Assembly (NCBI GenBank): GCA_964342855.1
Contig: CAYFIB010000012.1
Location: forward strand, 13,112-77,111
Reading direction: 5' to 3'
Source: JBCBJX01 sp964342855
GTDB lineage: Bacteria; Pseudomonadota; Alphaproteobacteria; Caulobacterales; Parvularculaceae
DNA length: 64,000 nt
Shown here: positions 51,728 to 60,807 of the stretch, one piece after another
How positions within the stretch are numbered: the stretch's first letter is position 1
How the letters are laid out: every line of letters begins with the position of its first letter
Translations under genes and position numbers: made by a program
Notes under the pieces: model-generated
The model's input: only the letters and a program-made list of their open reading frames with translations
What the model was told of the DNA's origin: nothing
The model's database searches: none

Positions 51728-53500
51728 ATGGCCGCGCCGACCGACAACTCATTTCTGATTTCGGCGGCGACCTATCTTGGCGCGGCGGCGATCGCGATCC
51801 CCGTCGCCAATCGCCTGAAGCTCGGCTCCATTCTCGGCTATCTCATCGCAGGCGTCGTCATCGGCCCGTATGCGCTCGGCCTCGTGCATGGCGAAGAGGG
51901 CGTCTTCCACGTCGCGGAACTCGGCGTCGTTCTGTTCCTCTTTCTCATCGGCCTCGAACTCAGCCTGAAACGGCTTTGGTCGATGAAGGGCGACATTTTC
52001 GGGCTCGGCTTCGCGCAGATGCTGATCACCGGCGCGGTCTTTTCCGGCGCGCTCATCTTTTTCGGGTTCGGCGTGCCGGCGGGCGTTCTCGGTGGATCCG
52101 CGCTCGCGATCTCCTCGACGGCGTTCGCGCTGCAACTTCTCGGCGAGCGGGGTGAAGCGAACACCGCCTACGGACGGAAGGCGTTCGCGATCCTGCTCTT
52201 TCAGGACCTCGCGGTTATTCCGCTCATCGCGGCGGTATCGTTTCTTGCGCCCGGCGCGGCGCTGGAAGGAGCGGGGTGGGAGACCGCCGCGACGGCGGGC
52301 GGCGCCATTCTCGCGCTCGTCCTCGTTGGGCGATATGTTCTCGACCCGCTGTTCCGGATTGTCGCCGCTTCCGGCTCGCGCGAGGCGTTCGCCGCCGCGG
52401 CGCTCTTCGTCATCGCGGCGGTGTCGCTCGGCGTATCGGCGGCGGGGTTGTCCATGGCTCTCGGCGCGTTCCTCGCGGGCGTCCTCCTCGCGGAGTCGAG
52501 CTTCAAGCATCAGATCGAGACCGATATCGAGCCTTTCCGCGGCATCCTCTTGGGGCTCTTTTTCATCGGCGTCGGCATGCAGCTGAACATTCCTCTGGTG
52601 ACGGAGCAGTGGGTGCTGGTGCTTGGCGGCGCGTTGGCGCTCATCGCGATCAAGACGGCGCTCATCACCGCGCTCGCCAGGCTTTCCGGCGCGAATTCCG
52701 GCGATGCGCTGCGGGTCGGCGCGACAATTTCTCAAGGCGGCGAGTTCGCCTTCGTCATCCTGTCGCTCGGCGCGCAGGCGACGCTTTTCACCGAGGCGCA
52801 GTCGAGCGTCATCTCCGCCATCGTCACCGTCTCAATGGCGGCGACGCCGGTCCTCGTCGTCATCGCCGCACGCCTGGCGAAGTCGCGCGCTTCGGCGGAG
52901 GGCTTGCCGGAGCCGGACAATGAGACGGGGCAGGCGATCGTCGTCGGCCACGGCCGGGTCGGTCAGATCGTCAGTCAGATCCTCCGGAACTCCGGCGTGG
53001 AAACCATCGCCATCGAGCTTGACCCGGATCGGGTCCGCGTTTCGGGTCAGTTCGGCAGCCGGATCTTCTACGGCGACGGCTCGCGGCTCGATCTTCTGAT
53101 GAATGCCGGTCTGATGGAGTCGCGACTGGTCGTCTTCTGCATGGACGATGTGGAGGCGGTGAACCACGCTATCGATCGGGTGCAGGAGCGCGCGCCGCAA
53201 ATCGCCATCATTGCGCGGGCGCATGATCGTCTGCATGCGGTTGATCTTCGCCGAAAGGGCGTCGGCGTCATCGTTCGGGAGACGTTTGAGAGCGCTGTCC
53301 AGATGGGCAAAGCGGGCCTGAAAACGCTCGGGTACGGCGACGCAATGGTGGAAGAGATCATCGCGGAGTTCCGCGGACGCGACGCCGAACGCCTGCTCAT
53401 GCAGCAGGGCGGCGACATCCGCTCCGGTATTGATCTTCTGCACAAGCCGTTCGATGCGGCGCAGCCGACAACGAAGGATTCGGAAAAGTCGGCCGCCTGA
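51728..53500 (+). CDS. KefB/KefC-type cation:proton antiporter with TrkA-N domain
   Basis: A 590-residue CPA2 antiporter. About 12 membrane helices cover residues 8-385, with GSILGYLIAGVVIGP, LFLIGLELSL, FQDLAVIPLIA and QGGEFAFVILSLG. The cytosolic C-terminal RCK/TrkA-N domain starts AIVVGHGRVGQIVSQILR with NAD-binding GxGxxG-like GHGRVG, followed by FYGDGSRLDLL. This is the glutathione-gated K+ efflux type in Kef proteins; no KefF/G gene is adjacent. ATG follows GGAGAACAGG. Its stop codon directly abuts the stop of the convergent hydrolase. Confidence 0.92.
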   Translation: MAAPTDNSFLISAATYLGAAAIAIPVANRLKLGSILGYLIAGVVIGPYALGLVHGEEGVFHVAELGVVLFLFLIGLELSLKRLWSMKGDIFGLGFAQMLITGAVFSGALIFFGFGVPAGVLGGSALAISSTAFALQLLGERGEANTAYGRKAFAILLFQDLAVIPLIAAVSFLAPGAALEGAGWETAATAGGAILALVLVGRYVLDPLFRIVAASGSREAFAAAALFVIAAVSLGVSAAGLSMALGAFLAGVLLAESSFKHQIETDIEPFRGILLGLFFIGVGMQLNIPLVTEQWVLVLGGALALIAIKTALITALARLSGANSGDALRVGATISQGGEFAFVILSLGAQATLFTEAQSSVISAIVTVSMAATPVLVVIAARLAKSRASAEGLPEPDNETGQAIVVGHGRVGQIVSQILRNSGVETIAIELDPDRVRVSGQFGSRIFYGDGSRLDLLMNAGLMESRLVVFCMDDVEAVNHAIDRVQERAPQIAIIARAHDRLHAVDLRRKGVGVIVRETFESAVQMGKAGLKTLGYGDAMVEEIIAEFRGRDAERLLMQQGGDIRSGIDLLHKPFDAAQPTTKDSEKSAA

Positions 53501-54913
53501 TTAGTCGGCGTCCTGCTCCGTCGCCGCGGGAAGCGCCGCGAGGACGTCGCTGATCAGGCGCGGTAGTAGTCCCGTCGATCCCCAGTTCGGCGTGAAGCCG
53601 AGCCGGACGATCACCATATCTCGGCTCGGGATCACCACGACCACCTGACCGTCGTGTCCGGAGGCCATATAAAAATCGGCAGGCAGATCCGGGAACACAA
53701 GTCCGGTCTCCGATTCCGCGCCCGCGTTCATCCAAGTCTGTGCGCCATACCCCCAACCGCCGCGATCCTCCGCGGTCGTCGGCGTGCGCATGTAATCGAC
53801 CCAACCTTCAGGCAGGATCTGCGCGCCGCCCCAGACGCCGTCCTGAAGCAGCAATTGGCCGAACCGCGCCCAGTCATGCGGGGACGCGTAGAGATAGGAC
53901 GAACCGATGAGCGTACCGGACGCGTCTGTTTCGAAGACCGCGGAGGTCATGCCGAGAGGCGCGAACAAGGCGTCTTGCGGAAATGCGGCGAAGGTTTCGT
54001 CCGTATAGCCGCCTGCAGTTTTGAGGACGCCGGCGATGAGGTTCGTCGTGCCGCTCGAATAGTAAAAGGTCGAGCCCGGATCATGCGCCAACGACTTAGA
54101 GCCGGCGAACCCGGCCATGTCGTCGCGGCTGTATAGCATCTGCAGGACGTCAGATTTCGGGTCAGCGTAGTCCTCGACGAAATCAAGGCCGCTCGCCATG
54201 TGAAGAAGATCGGCGAGGGTGATGTCCACTCTCGGATCGGCGCTGGACCATTTTTCGACGGGCGGCGTTTCGTCGAGCGCCAGGTCGCCGCGGCCGATGG
54301 CTATGCCCGATAGAGCAGCGATGACCGTCTTCGCCATGGACCAGCTGAGATGGGGCCGGTCAGCCGTAAATCCGTCCGCATAGCGTTCGGCGATGATCGC
54401 TCCGCGGTGAACGACCACCACGGCGCGGGCGCCTGTCGGTGCGCCGTCCGTAAGCGGATTGAAAAAGGCGTTCTGAAGTGCAGCGTCGAGGGCGTCGTAA
54501 TCAATATCCTCTTCCGCGCCTGCGTCGTCGCGCCGGGCGAGCGGCCATTCGTGCGGCGTCGGCGCGACGGTCGGTTTGATCCGCTCCGGGACGTCCGATG
54601 CGCGATCGGCCAGTACGCAGCCATAGGTCTCGTCGTAGAACGCCTTGCGCGTGAAGACGCCCAAAAGGGTGACGCTCGCAATATCGTCTTCGACGGTCAT
54701 GCGCGCGTCATCAAGGATCGGGTTGACGCCGCCGAGCTCGCCAGTTCGCACGTCATCAAGCGAGCGGCCAGCCACAAGAACTTCAGAGCAGATCGTTTTC
54801 GCCGCGAAGCCGGCCCCCACGCGCAGGAGAGGCTTTGCTTCCTTTTCATAGGCGATCACGCCGCCTGCGATCACGACCGCGGCGCCCGCCGCCACCCAGA
54901 GCTTAGCGCTCAT
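53501..54913 (-). CDS. serine hydrolase, class C beta-lactamase fold (6-aminohexanoate hydrolase-like)
   Basis: A 470-residue protein with an N-terminal hydrophobic segment (about 5-22) that could be a signal peptide or anchor. The beta-lactamase fold nucleophile motif SMAK (S192, K195) is in HLSWSMAKTV, with YSSG near 288 as the Tyr motif and a C-terminal HDGQVVVV (KTG-equivalent HxG). Sequence layout fits penicillin-binding protein 4*-like/EstB esterases or nylon-oligomer hydrolases; physiological substrate unknown. Single gene; convergent with the antiporter without spacer. Confidence 0.85.
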   Translation of the reverse strand: MSAKLWVAAGAAVVIAGGVIAYEKEAKPLLRVGAGFAAKTICSEVLVAGRSLDDVRTGELGGVNPILDDARMTVEDDIASVTLLGVFTRKAFYDETYGCVLADRASDVPERIKPTVAPTPHEWPLARRDDAGAEEDIDYDALDAALQNAFFNPLTDGAPTGARAVVVVHRGAIIAERYADGFTADRPHLSWSMAKTVIAALSGIAIGRGDLALDETPPVEKWSSADPRVDITLADLLHMASGLDFVEDYADPKSDVLQMLYSRDDMAGFAGSKSLAHDPGSTFYYSSGTTNLIAGVLKTAGGYTDETFAAFPQDALFAPLGMTSAVFETDASGTLIGSSYLYASPHDWARFGQLLLQDGVWGGAQILPEGWVDYMRTPTTAEDRGGWGYGAQTWMNAGAESETGLVFPDLPADFYMASGHDGQVVVVIPSRDMVIVRLGFTPNWGSTGLLPRLISDVLAALPAATEQDAD

Positions 54914-54970
54914 TCCAACCCTCCCGCTTTTTCGTCAGGCTCGCGGGCGTAGGGCGATTTTGCAAGCGTC

Positions 54971-55636
54971 TTAAAGACCGACGAAGGGCTGCATCACCTT
55001 GCCGAGCAGGCTGTCGAACTTCAGAGGCGCGTTCGTCGCGATGAGACAGATGCAGGGTTCATCGCCGATAGCGGTCGGCGAGTGCAGCGCCTGACCGTCA
55101 AGATCGGCGATATCGCCTTCAGCGTATTTGCCGAGTTCGTCGGTATAAGCGCCGCGCAGAATGAGCGTCAGCTCCGATCCTTCGTGGGTGTGGCGCGGAA
55201 TGCCGGTGCCTGGCTGAATGCGCAAAAGCCTCAGCGCGCCGCTGCGATAGCCGTCGGCCTTGAGAACCGATTGCGAGACGCCCGGCGCGATGGGACGCCA
55301 TTTGACGTCATCCAAGCTGTTCTTGAGGTAGGCGGCGAGGGGGGCTGCGGCTTCGATCCGGGCGGGCGCTGTCGGCGCCTCAATCGGCTTTTTCAGCTCC
55401 GCGTCGAGCGCGCCCGCGCGAACCCAGAACGCGTCCAACGCGCCCGCCGACATCTCCGCCGGTTCGATCTCTTCAAGGGCGACGCCGCCGAGTGCTTCGA
55501 AATCGCGGATTTCGTCGCGGCAGGCCGTGCAGGCGGTGGCATGCGTCGCGATGACGACGGACTGCGCCTCGCACATATGGCCGGCGGCGTAACGCGCCAG
55601 CGTCTCCAGGGTGGGGTGATGGCGGATGTCCGTCAT
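54971..55636 (-). CDS. chrR: zinc-dependent anti-sigma factor ChrR with cupin domain
   Basis: A 221-residue ChrR-type anti-sigma factor. The N-terminal zinc domain has H6, H32, C36 and C39 (LETLARYAAGH; ATHATACTAC), matching the ligands of Rhodobacter ChrR. The C-terminal cupin domain has IPRHTHEGSELTLILRGAY and GDIADLDGQALHSP. It holds RpoE inactive until singlet oxygen or related oxidants arrive. The ATG overlaps the rpoE stop, so sigma and anti-sigma are coupled as in other members. Confidence 0.93.
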   Translation of the reverse strand: MTDIRHHPTLETLARYAAGHMCEAQSVVIATHATACTACRDEIRDFEALGGVALEEIEPAEMSAGALDAFWVRAGALDAELKKPIEAPTAPARIEAAAPLAAYLKNSLDDVKWRPIAPGVSQSVLKADGYRSGALRLLRIQPGTGIPRHTHEGSELTLILRGAYTDELGKYAEGDIADLDGQALHSPTAIGDEPCICLIATNAPLKFDSLLGKVMQPFVGL

Positions 55637-56223
55637 CGCAAATCTCCCAGCTCTTCTCTGACTTTCGCAAAAGCCAAACGCAAACGCGACTTCACCGTTC
55701 CAAGAGGGAGCCCCAGCTTTTCGGCGATGGCCGAATGCGGCTCGTCCTCAAAAAAGTACATTTTCACGACCTCTTCCTGAGGTCCGGGTAGGTTCCGAAA
55801 GGCCTGACGCACCCGTTCATCCCGCTGGGCGCGGTCGATAGCGTCATCCGCCGCCGGTTCCGGCTCCGGCGAAAGCGCCGGATCATTCGGATCAAGCTCC
55901 GGTCGCGTCTCCTTACGCAGGGCGTCGATCCGCAGATTTCTCGCGATCGCAAAAATCCACGTGCTGGCGGTGGCTTTTTTCGGGTCGAAGAGCCCGCACT
56001 TGCGCCAGACCTTCAGCATCGCCTCCTGCGCCAGGTCTTCGGCCTGCGCATCGCTCGAGCCGAGGCGCAGGAGATAGGCTTTCACCCGCGGCGCAAAATG
56101 GCCGTACAGCGTCTCGAACGACTGGCGACATCGCGTTTCGGCGACGCGCGCGAGCGCGGCGCTCATCACTGCGCCGACATCGTCTGTTCGATCATTATGT
56201 TTGGATCGCGGTTCGTTCACCAT
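55633..56223 (-). CDS. rpoE: ECF sigma factor RpoE (ECF11, ChrR partner)
   Basis: A 196-residue ECF sigma factor. Region 2 has FETLYGHFAPRVKAYLLRLG and DLAQEAMLKVWRK, then STWIFAIARNLRIDALRKE; region 4 has RNLPGPQEEVVKMYFFEDEPH, and IAEKLGLPLGTVKSRLRLAFAKVRE. Paired with ChrR it is the singlet-oxygen responsive sigma of Alphaproteobacteria. A TGATCC-N19-TATCGA promoter lies upstream on the same strand, implying autoregulation. The start codon at 56221-56223 is ATG on the minus strand. Confidence 0.93.
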   Translation of the reverse strand: MVNEPRSKHNDRTDDVGAVMSAALARVAETRCRQSFETLYGHFAPRVKAYLLRLGSSDAQAEDLAQEAMLKVWRKCGLFDPKKATASTWIFAIARNLRIDALRKETRPELDPNDPALSPEPEPAADDAIDRAQRDERVRQAFRNLPGPQEEVVKMYFFEDEPHSAIAEKLGLPLGTVKSRLRLAFAKVREELGDLR

Positions 56224-56268
56224 CCGGGACTTTCAGGAGCGCATCTGCGATCCAGCGTAACGACGTAT

Positions 56269-56299
56269 TCGATACGCCTCAAACGGTGAACTTGGATCA
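56269..56299 (-). promoter_or_regulatory. RpoE-type promoter of rpoE-chrR
   Basis: On the minus strand TGATCC (56294-56299) is followed after 19 bases by TATCGA (56269-56274), close to the TGATCC-N18-TAA type consensus of RpoE/ChrR regulons. It lies about 46 bases before the rpoE start codon. The spacer is one base longer than usual. Confidence 0.5.
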
Positions 56300-56313
56300 C
56301 GTCGGCGCCCGAG

Positions 56314-56343
56314 CGATCCGATCCGGCGCCGCGCCCGTATATT
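56314..56343 (+). promoter_or_regulatory. RpoE-type promoter of the divergent oxidoreductase operon
   Basis: CGATCC (56314-56319), an 18-base spacer and TATATT (56338-56343) fit the RpoE consensus except for the first base of the -35. It is 54 bases before the ATG of the flavin amine oxidase gene, a known member of the RpoE regulon in Rhodobacter. Confidence 0.55.
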
Positions 56344-56397
56344 TCAGGAACGTTGAAAACGCAGACCGCTACTGGCGTCGTCTGCGATGAGAGGACC

Positions 56398-57792
56398 ATG
56401 GCGCCCATGCGCAAACCGAAATCCGTCGCTGTCATCGGCTCCGGCGTCGCCGGGCTCTCCGCCGCCTGGCGCCTTTCGGAAACGGCGGAGGTGACGCTCT
56501 TTGAGGCGGAGCCGCGTCTCGGCGGCCATGCGCATACGGTCGACATCAAAACGCCGGGCGGGCGAGCGGCAGTGGACGCGGGGTTCATCGTGTTCAACCC
56601 GAAAAGCTATCCGAATTTCGTGGCGATGCTGGCGCACCTCGACATCCCCGACGCGCCGGCGGATATGTCATTCGCTGTGTCGATGAACGAGGGCGCGTTC
56701 GAATACGCCGGAAAGGCCTTGTCGTCCGTCTTCGCCACAAGGCGCAATCTCGCGAGCCCCCGGTTTGCACGAATGCTGTTCGACGTCTGGCGGTTTCACC
56801 GAGAGGCCCGGGCGGCGTATGCGGCCGGGGCGGCGCGCACGGAGACGATCGGAGAATTCGTTCAGAGGCGCGGATACGGACGATTGTTCATCGATGCGTA
56901 TCTCGTGCCGATGGCGGCGGCGATCTGGTCGACGCCCGCGCTGCGCGTCCTCGATCATCCGTTTGAGGCGTTCGCGCGCTTCTATCTCAATCATGGACTC
57001 TTGCAGATTTTGAACCTGCCGCAATGGAAGACGGTGGCCGGCGGCTCGCGATCTTATGTCGACGCTCTTGCTCACCGCGTCCGCGAGCGGCCCGGTTCGT
57101 CCATTCGTCTGAATACGCAGGTTCGCGCCGTACGCCGCAGCGGAGATGGCGCAACCGTCGTCACTCACGGCGGCGAGGAACGGTTCGACGCAGTGCTTTT
57201 TGCGACGCACGCGAATACCTCTCTCCGGCTTCTGGAGGCTCCCGATTCGCGCGAACGGGAGATTCTGAGCGCGTTCGAATACGCGCCTAATCGTGGCGTT
57301 CTCCACGCCGACCCGTCCCTGATGCCGAAACGCAAATCCGCCTGGGCGGCCTGGAATTATTTGACCGGCGCGCGGGGCGATGAGGCGTCGCCCGTCTCCG
57401 TCAGCTACTGGATGAACGCCTTGCAGCCCCTGACCACGACGAGCGATGTGTTCGTGACGCTGAACCCCCTTCGCGAACCGGACCCGGAAACCGTGTACGC
57501 AGAATTCGACTATGACCATCCGATGCTGACGGCGGCGGCGGTATCGGCGCAGGAGCGCATCTGGACGATCCAGGGCCGTGGCGGGGTCTGGCATGCGGGC
57601 GCCCACCTCGGCTCCGGATTTCACGAGGACGGCCTGCAGGCGGGGCTCGCGGCGGCGGAGGCGATGGGCGCGCCGAAGCGTCCGTGGTCGGTGGAGAATG
57701 AATCCGGTCGCGTGCACCTCGGTCCGGCGGGGTCATGGTCTTTGTTGGACCCGTCGGAAGACGCGCTTGCGTCTGAACAGGTCGGCAAGTGA
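56398..57792 (+). CDS. FAD-dependent amine oxidase-like oxidoreductase of the RpoE regulon
   Basis: A 464-residue flavoprotein starting at ATG 56398 (GAGG upstream). It has a full FAD motif, SVAVIGSGVAGLSAAWRLS, then FEAEPRLGGHAHTVD and VDAGFIVFNPKSYPNF, and C-terminal GAHLGSGFHEDGLQAGLAAAE. This is the NAD(P)/FAD oxidoreductase usually encoded beside DUF1365 and cyclopropane-fatty-acyl synthase in RpoE-ChrR regulons, and thought to act on membrane lipids during photo-oxidative stress. Here only DUF1365 follows, by a 4-base overlap. Confidence 0.88.
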   Translation: MAPMRKPKSVAVIGSGVAGLSAAWRLSETAEVTLFEAEPRLGGHAHTVDIKTPGGRAAVDAGFIVFNPKSYPNFVAMLAHLDIPDAPADMSFAVSMNEGAFEYAGKALSSVFATRRNLASPRFARMLFDVWRFHREARAAYAAGAARTETIGEFVQRRGYGRLFIDAYLVPMAAAIWSTPALRVLDHPFEAFARFYLNHGLLQILNLPQWKTVAGGSRSYVDALAHRVRERPGSSIRLNTQVRAVRRSGDGATVVTHGGEERFDAVLFATHANTSLRLLEAPDSREREILSAFEYAPNRGVLHADPSLMPKRKSAWAAWNYLTGARGDEASPVSVSYWMNALQPLTTTSDVFVTLNPLREPDPETVYAEFDYDHPMLTAAAVSAQERIWTIQGRGGVWHAGAHLGSGFHEDGLQAGLAAAEAMGAPKRPWSVENESGRVHLGPAGSWSLLDPSEDALASEQVGK

Positions 57793-58577
57793 CGGACGGA
57801 TTGGTCTCTGGCGTTTATGACGGCGTGGTCGTCCACGCGCGATACAAGCCGAAAAGACATCGTTTGAAGTACCGCGTCTTCTCGATGCTGATCGATCTCG
57901 ATGAGCTGGAGGCGCTCAATCAGTTGAAGCGGTTCTCGGTCAATCGCTTCAACCTGTTTTCGTTTCATGAGAAGGATCACGGTCCGAAACCGGGCGGTCT
58001 GGTTTGCGACCTGAAGGCGTATGTCGAAGACCTTCTGTCCGAGGCCGGCGCGCCGGTCGGCGGGCCGATACGGCTTCTCTGCTATCCGCGCGTGCTCGGT
58101 TACGTTTTCAATCCGCTATCGGTTTATTTCTGTCACGATACGGATGGGCGTCTCGCGACAATCATCTATGAGGTGTCGAACACCTTTGGCGGGCGACATT
58201 CCTACCTCATCCCGGTCGGCGAAGAAGAAATGGCCCGAATACGCCAGAACGCAGTCAAGCGTTTCCATGTGTCGCCGTTCATTGAGATGGACGCAGACTA
58301 TGCATTCGACATCGAGCCGCCGACGCAGGGCGACGAAGGGACCGTCACCGTCCGCATCGAACAGAGCGACGCGGAAGGTCCGCTTCTCACCGCCGTCTTT
58401 ACCGGCGAACGACGCGAAATGACGGATGCGGAGCTGACGCGGCAATGGCGCCGCCATCCGCTGATGACCCTGAAGATCATCGCCGCGATCCATTGGGAGG
58501 CGTGGAAGCTCTGGCGCAAGGGGCTGAAGCTCCTCAGTGGCGAGACGCCGAAAGAACCCGTGACGGTGGTGCGCTGA
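57789..58577 (+). CDS. DUF1365 family protein
   Basis: A 262-residue DUF1365 protein: LVSGVYDGVVVHARYKPKRHRLKYRV, DLDELEALNQ, then FCHDTDGRLATIIYEVSNTFGGRHSY and FHVSPFIEMDADYAFDIEPP. It starts with GTG inside the end of the oxidoreductase gene. DUF1365 proteins accompany flavin amine oxidases and lipid-modifying methyltransferases in the singlet-oxygen response; the chemistry is not proven. The C-terminus is basic and may touch the membrane. No further lipid gene follows. Confidence 0.9.
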   Translation: MTDGLVSGVYDGVVVHARYKPKRHRLKYRVFSMLIDLDELEALNQLKRFSVNRFNLFSFHEKDHGPKPGGLVCDLKAYVEDLLSEAGAPVGGPIRLLCYPRVLGYVFNPLSVYFCHDTDGRLATIIYEVSNTFGGRHSYLIPVGEEEMARIRQNAVKRFHVSPFIEMDADYAFDIEPPTQGDEGTVTVRIEQSDAEGPLLTAVFTGERREMTDAELTRQWRRHPLMTLKIIAAIHWEAWKLWRKGLKLLSGETPKEPVTVVR

Positions 58578-58602
58578 CCCGTCGCGGGCTGTCAGTTCAA
58601 CT

Positions 58603-58620
58603 AATTGCGAATGAGATTGA
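58603..58620 (+). promoter_or_regulatory. possible Fur-type operator upstream of the TonB receptor
   Basis: AATTGCGAATGAGATTGA lies 55 bases before the receptor ATG and resembles the GCGAATGA-type half of Fur boxes seen upstream of siderophore receptors in Gram-negative bacteria. The second half matches poorly, so this is a weak call. Confidence 0.35.
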
Positions 58621-58674
58621 CTGGCAACCGCAGGCTGGGTAACGCCCCTGCGACGCAGTTGCAGGTTTCAATCC

Positions 58675-60801
58675 ATGAGTAGTCTTCGCCTTTCCGCCGC
58701 TCCCGTGGCGCTTCTTCTCGTCGGCGCCATCTCGACGCCCGTCGTCGCCGCGCCGGAAGCCGGTGAGGCGGGCGAGCGCGTCGTTGACGACCGCATCACC
58801 GTGATCGGCGAATACCGGCGGCCGGAGACCTCCAGCGCGACGAAGACGCCGACCCTGCTGATCGACATTCCGCAGAGCCTGTCGGTCATTTCGCAGGAGC
58901 AGATCGAGGATCAGGCGCTGGCCGATATCGGCGACATTCTCCGCTACACGCCGGGCGCATCAGTCGGGCAGGGGGAAGGTCACCGGGACCAGATCACCAT
59001 TCGCGGACAGAACACGACGGCGGACTTCTTCATCGACGGGCTACGCGACGACGTTCAGTATTTCCGCCCCCTGTATAATCTGGAGCGCGTGGAGATCCTG
59101 CGCGGCTCCAACGCGCTCATTTTCGGACGTGGCGGCGGTGGCGGCGTGGTCAACCGCGTCACCAAGACGCCCGATCTGGACGACGCGTTCTCCGCCATCC
59201 GGACGGGCGTCGACACCTTCGGCGCGACGAACGTTTCAACGGACGTCAACGCGCCGGTCGGCGACAACGCCGCTTTTCGCCTCAACGCGTTCTATGAACA
59301 CCTCGACAATCACCGCGATGAATTCGAGGGCGACCGCTTCGCCATCAACCCGACCTTTAAGGCGCTCCTCGGCGCCGATACGACGCTCGTACTTTCCTAT
59401 GAGTACGTATACGACGACCGCGTCGTGGATCGGGGCGTGCCGTCCGTGAACGGTCGGCCTCTGGAAGGGTTTGACGAGACGTTCTTCGGCGCGCCCGATG
59501 CGAACGCTACGGATCTGACGGCGAGCATCGCGCGGGCGCGTCTGGATCACGAGATCGCAGAAGGGTGGTCGGCCAATCTCACCCTGCAGTATGCGGACTA
59601 TGACAAGCTCTATCAAAACCTGTTTCCGGTAGGTTTTGACGACATTGCGGACGAGGTGACCCTCGACGGGTATCGCGACGCGACCGACCGGCGGAATTTC
59701 ATCGCCCAGACGAACCTCATCGGCGAATTCGCGACAGGCCCGATCAGGCACACGCTTCTGGCTGGCGTGGAATACGCCGACCAGCAGACGGAAAACAGCC
59801 GGCGCGATGTCTTCTTTGCAGCCTCGAGCGACGATCAGATCCGGTTCGCTTTTACCGATCCGCTTCAGATCCCGACATTCGCCTTCCCGACGATCAATCG
59901 GGATCGCGAGTCCGAGGTTTCGGTGTTCTCCGCCTACGTTCAGGACCAGATCGACGTGGGCCCTTACGTCAAAATCGTCGGCGGCGTGCGCTATGACCGG
60001 TTCGAGATTGACGTCCTCGACGCCATCGAAGCGGCGAACGGCGCGGGCGACGGCAATGACGGGAACCTCGGCAGCGTTGATGAGGAAATTTCACCGCGGG
60101 TCGGCCTCATCCTGAAACCGCTGGAGCGCCTGTCGGTCTACGGTAGTTTCTCAAAATCCTTCCTGCCGCGCTCGGGCGATCAGTTCCTGACGCTTTCGCT
60201 CTCCAGCGAAGCGCTGGAGCCGGAGGAGTTCGAGAATATCGAAGCGGGCGTGAAATGGGACGTGACCGACGCCCTCGCCATCACCGCCGCGGTGTTCCGT
60301 CTCGACCGTGAAAGCGGCGTCGCCGTCGATCCGACGAACCCGGACAACACCATCCTCGTCGGCAGCCGGACCGAAGGCGTGGAGCTGCAGGTCGTCGGCG
60401 AGGTGACGGCGCGCTGGAGTCTCTCAGGCGGCTACAGCTATCTCGACGCGCGTCAACGCGGGAACATTTCCGGCGGCGCGATCGACAACAACACGCTTTC
60501 CAACGCGCCGGAGCATCTCTTCTCGCTCTGGAACCGTTTCGAGGCGAGCGAAACGCTCGGCCTTGGCGTCGGCGTCGTGCACCAGTCCTCGCAGTTCGCC
60601 TCGCTCTCCAACGCGGTGGAGCTCCCGGGCTTCACCCGTCTCGACGCGGCGCTCTTTTACGCGCTGACGGACCGGATCGACGTGCAGCTGAACGTCGAAA
60701 ACCTGACGGGAGCAGAGTATTTTCCCTCAGCCCACAACGACAACAACATCTCGACCGGCGAACCGGCGAATGCGCGCTTTACCGTCAGCGGGCGGTTCTA
60801 A
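58675..60801 (+). CDS. TonB-dependent siderophore receptor
   Basis: A 708-residue outer-membrane receptor. Residues 1-26 are a signal peptide ending STPVVAA. The plug domain has DIPQSLSVISQEQIEDQ, LRYTPGASVGQGEGHRDQ, IRGQNTTADFFIDGLRDD and LERVEILRGSNALIFGRG, the pattern of ferric siderophore receptors. The 22-strand barrel ends in an aromatic residue (ARFTVSGRF), needed for outer-membrane insertion. No TonB box is clear by eye. It probably imports catechol or hydroxamate siderophore complexes. Single gene. Confidence 0.93.
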   Translation: MSSLRLSAAPVALLLVGAISTPVVAAPEAGEAGERVVDDRITVIGEYRRPETSSATKTPTLLIDIPQSLSVISQEQIEDQALADIGDILRYTPGASVGQGEGHRDQITIRGQNTTADFFIDGLRDDVQYFRPLYNLERVEILRGSNALIFGRGGGGGVVNRVTKTPDLDDAFSAIRTGVDTFGATNVSTDVNAPVGDNAAFRLNAFYEHLDNHRDEFEGDRFAINPTFKALLGADTTLVLSYEYVYDDRVVDRGVPSVNGRPLEGFDETFFGAPDANATDLTASIARARLDHEIAEGWSANLTLQYADYDKLYQNLFPVGFDDIADEVTLDGYRDATDRRNFIAQTNLIGEFATGPIRHTLLAGVEYADQQTENSRRDVFFAASSDDQIRFAFTDPLQIPTFAFPTINRDRESEVSVFSAYVQDQIDVGPYVKIVGGVRYDRFEIDVLDAIEAANGAGDGNDGNLGSVDEEISPRVGLILKPLERLSVYGSFSKSFLPRSGDQFLTLSLSSEALEPEEFENIEAGVKWDVTDALAITAAVFRLDRESGVAVDPTNPDNTILVGSRTEGVELQVVGEVTARWSLSGGYSYLDARQRGNISGGAIDNNTLSNAPEHLFSLWNRFEASETLGLGVGVVHQSSQFASLSNAVELPGFTRLDAALFYALTDRIDVQLNVENLTGAEYFPSAHNDNNISTGEPANARFTVSGRF

Positions 60802-60807
60802 CGCCCG

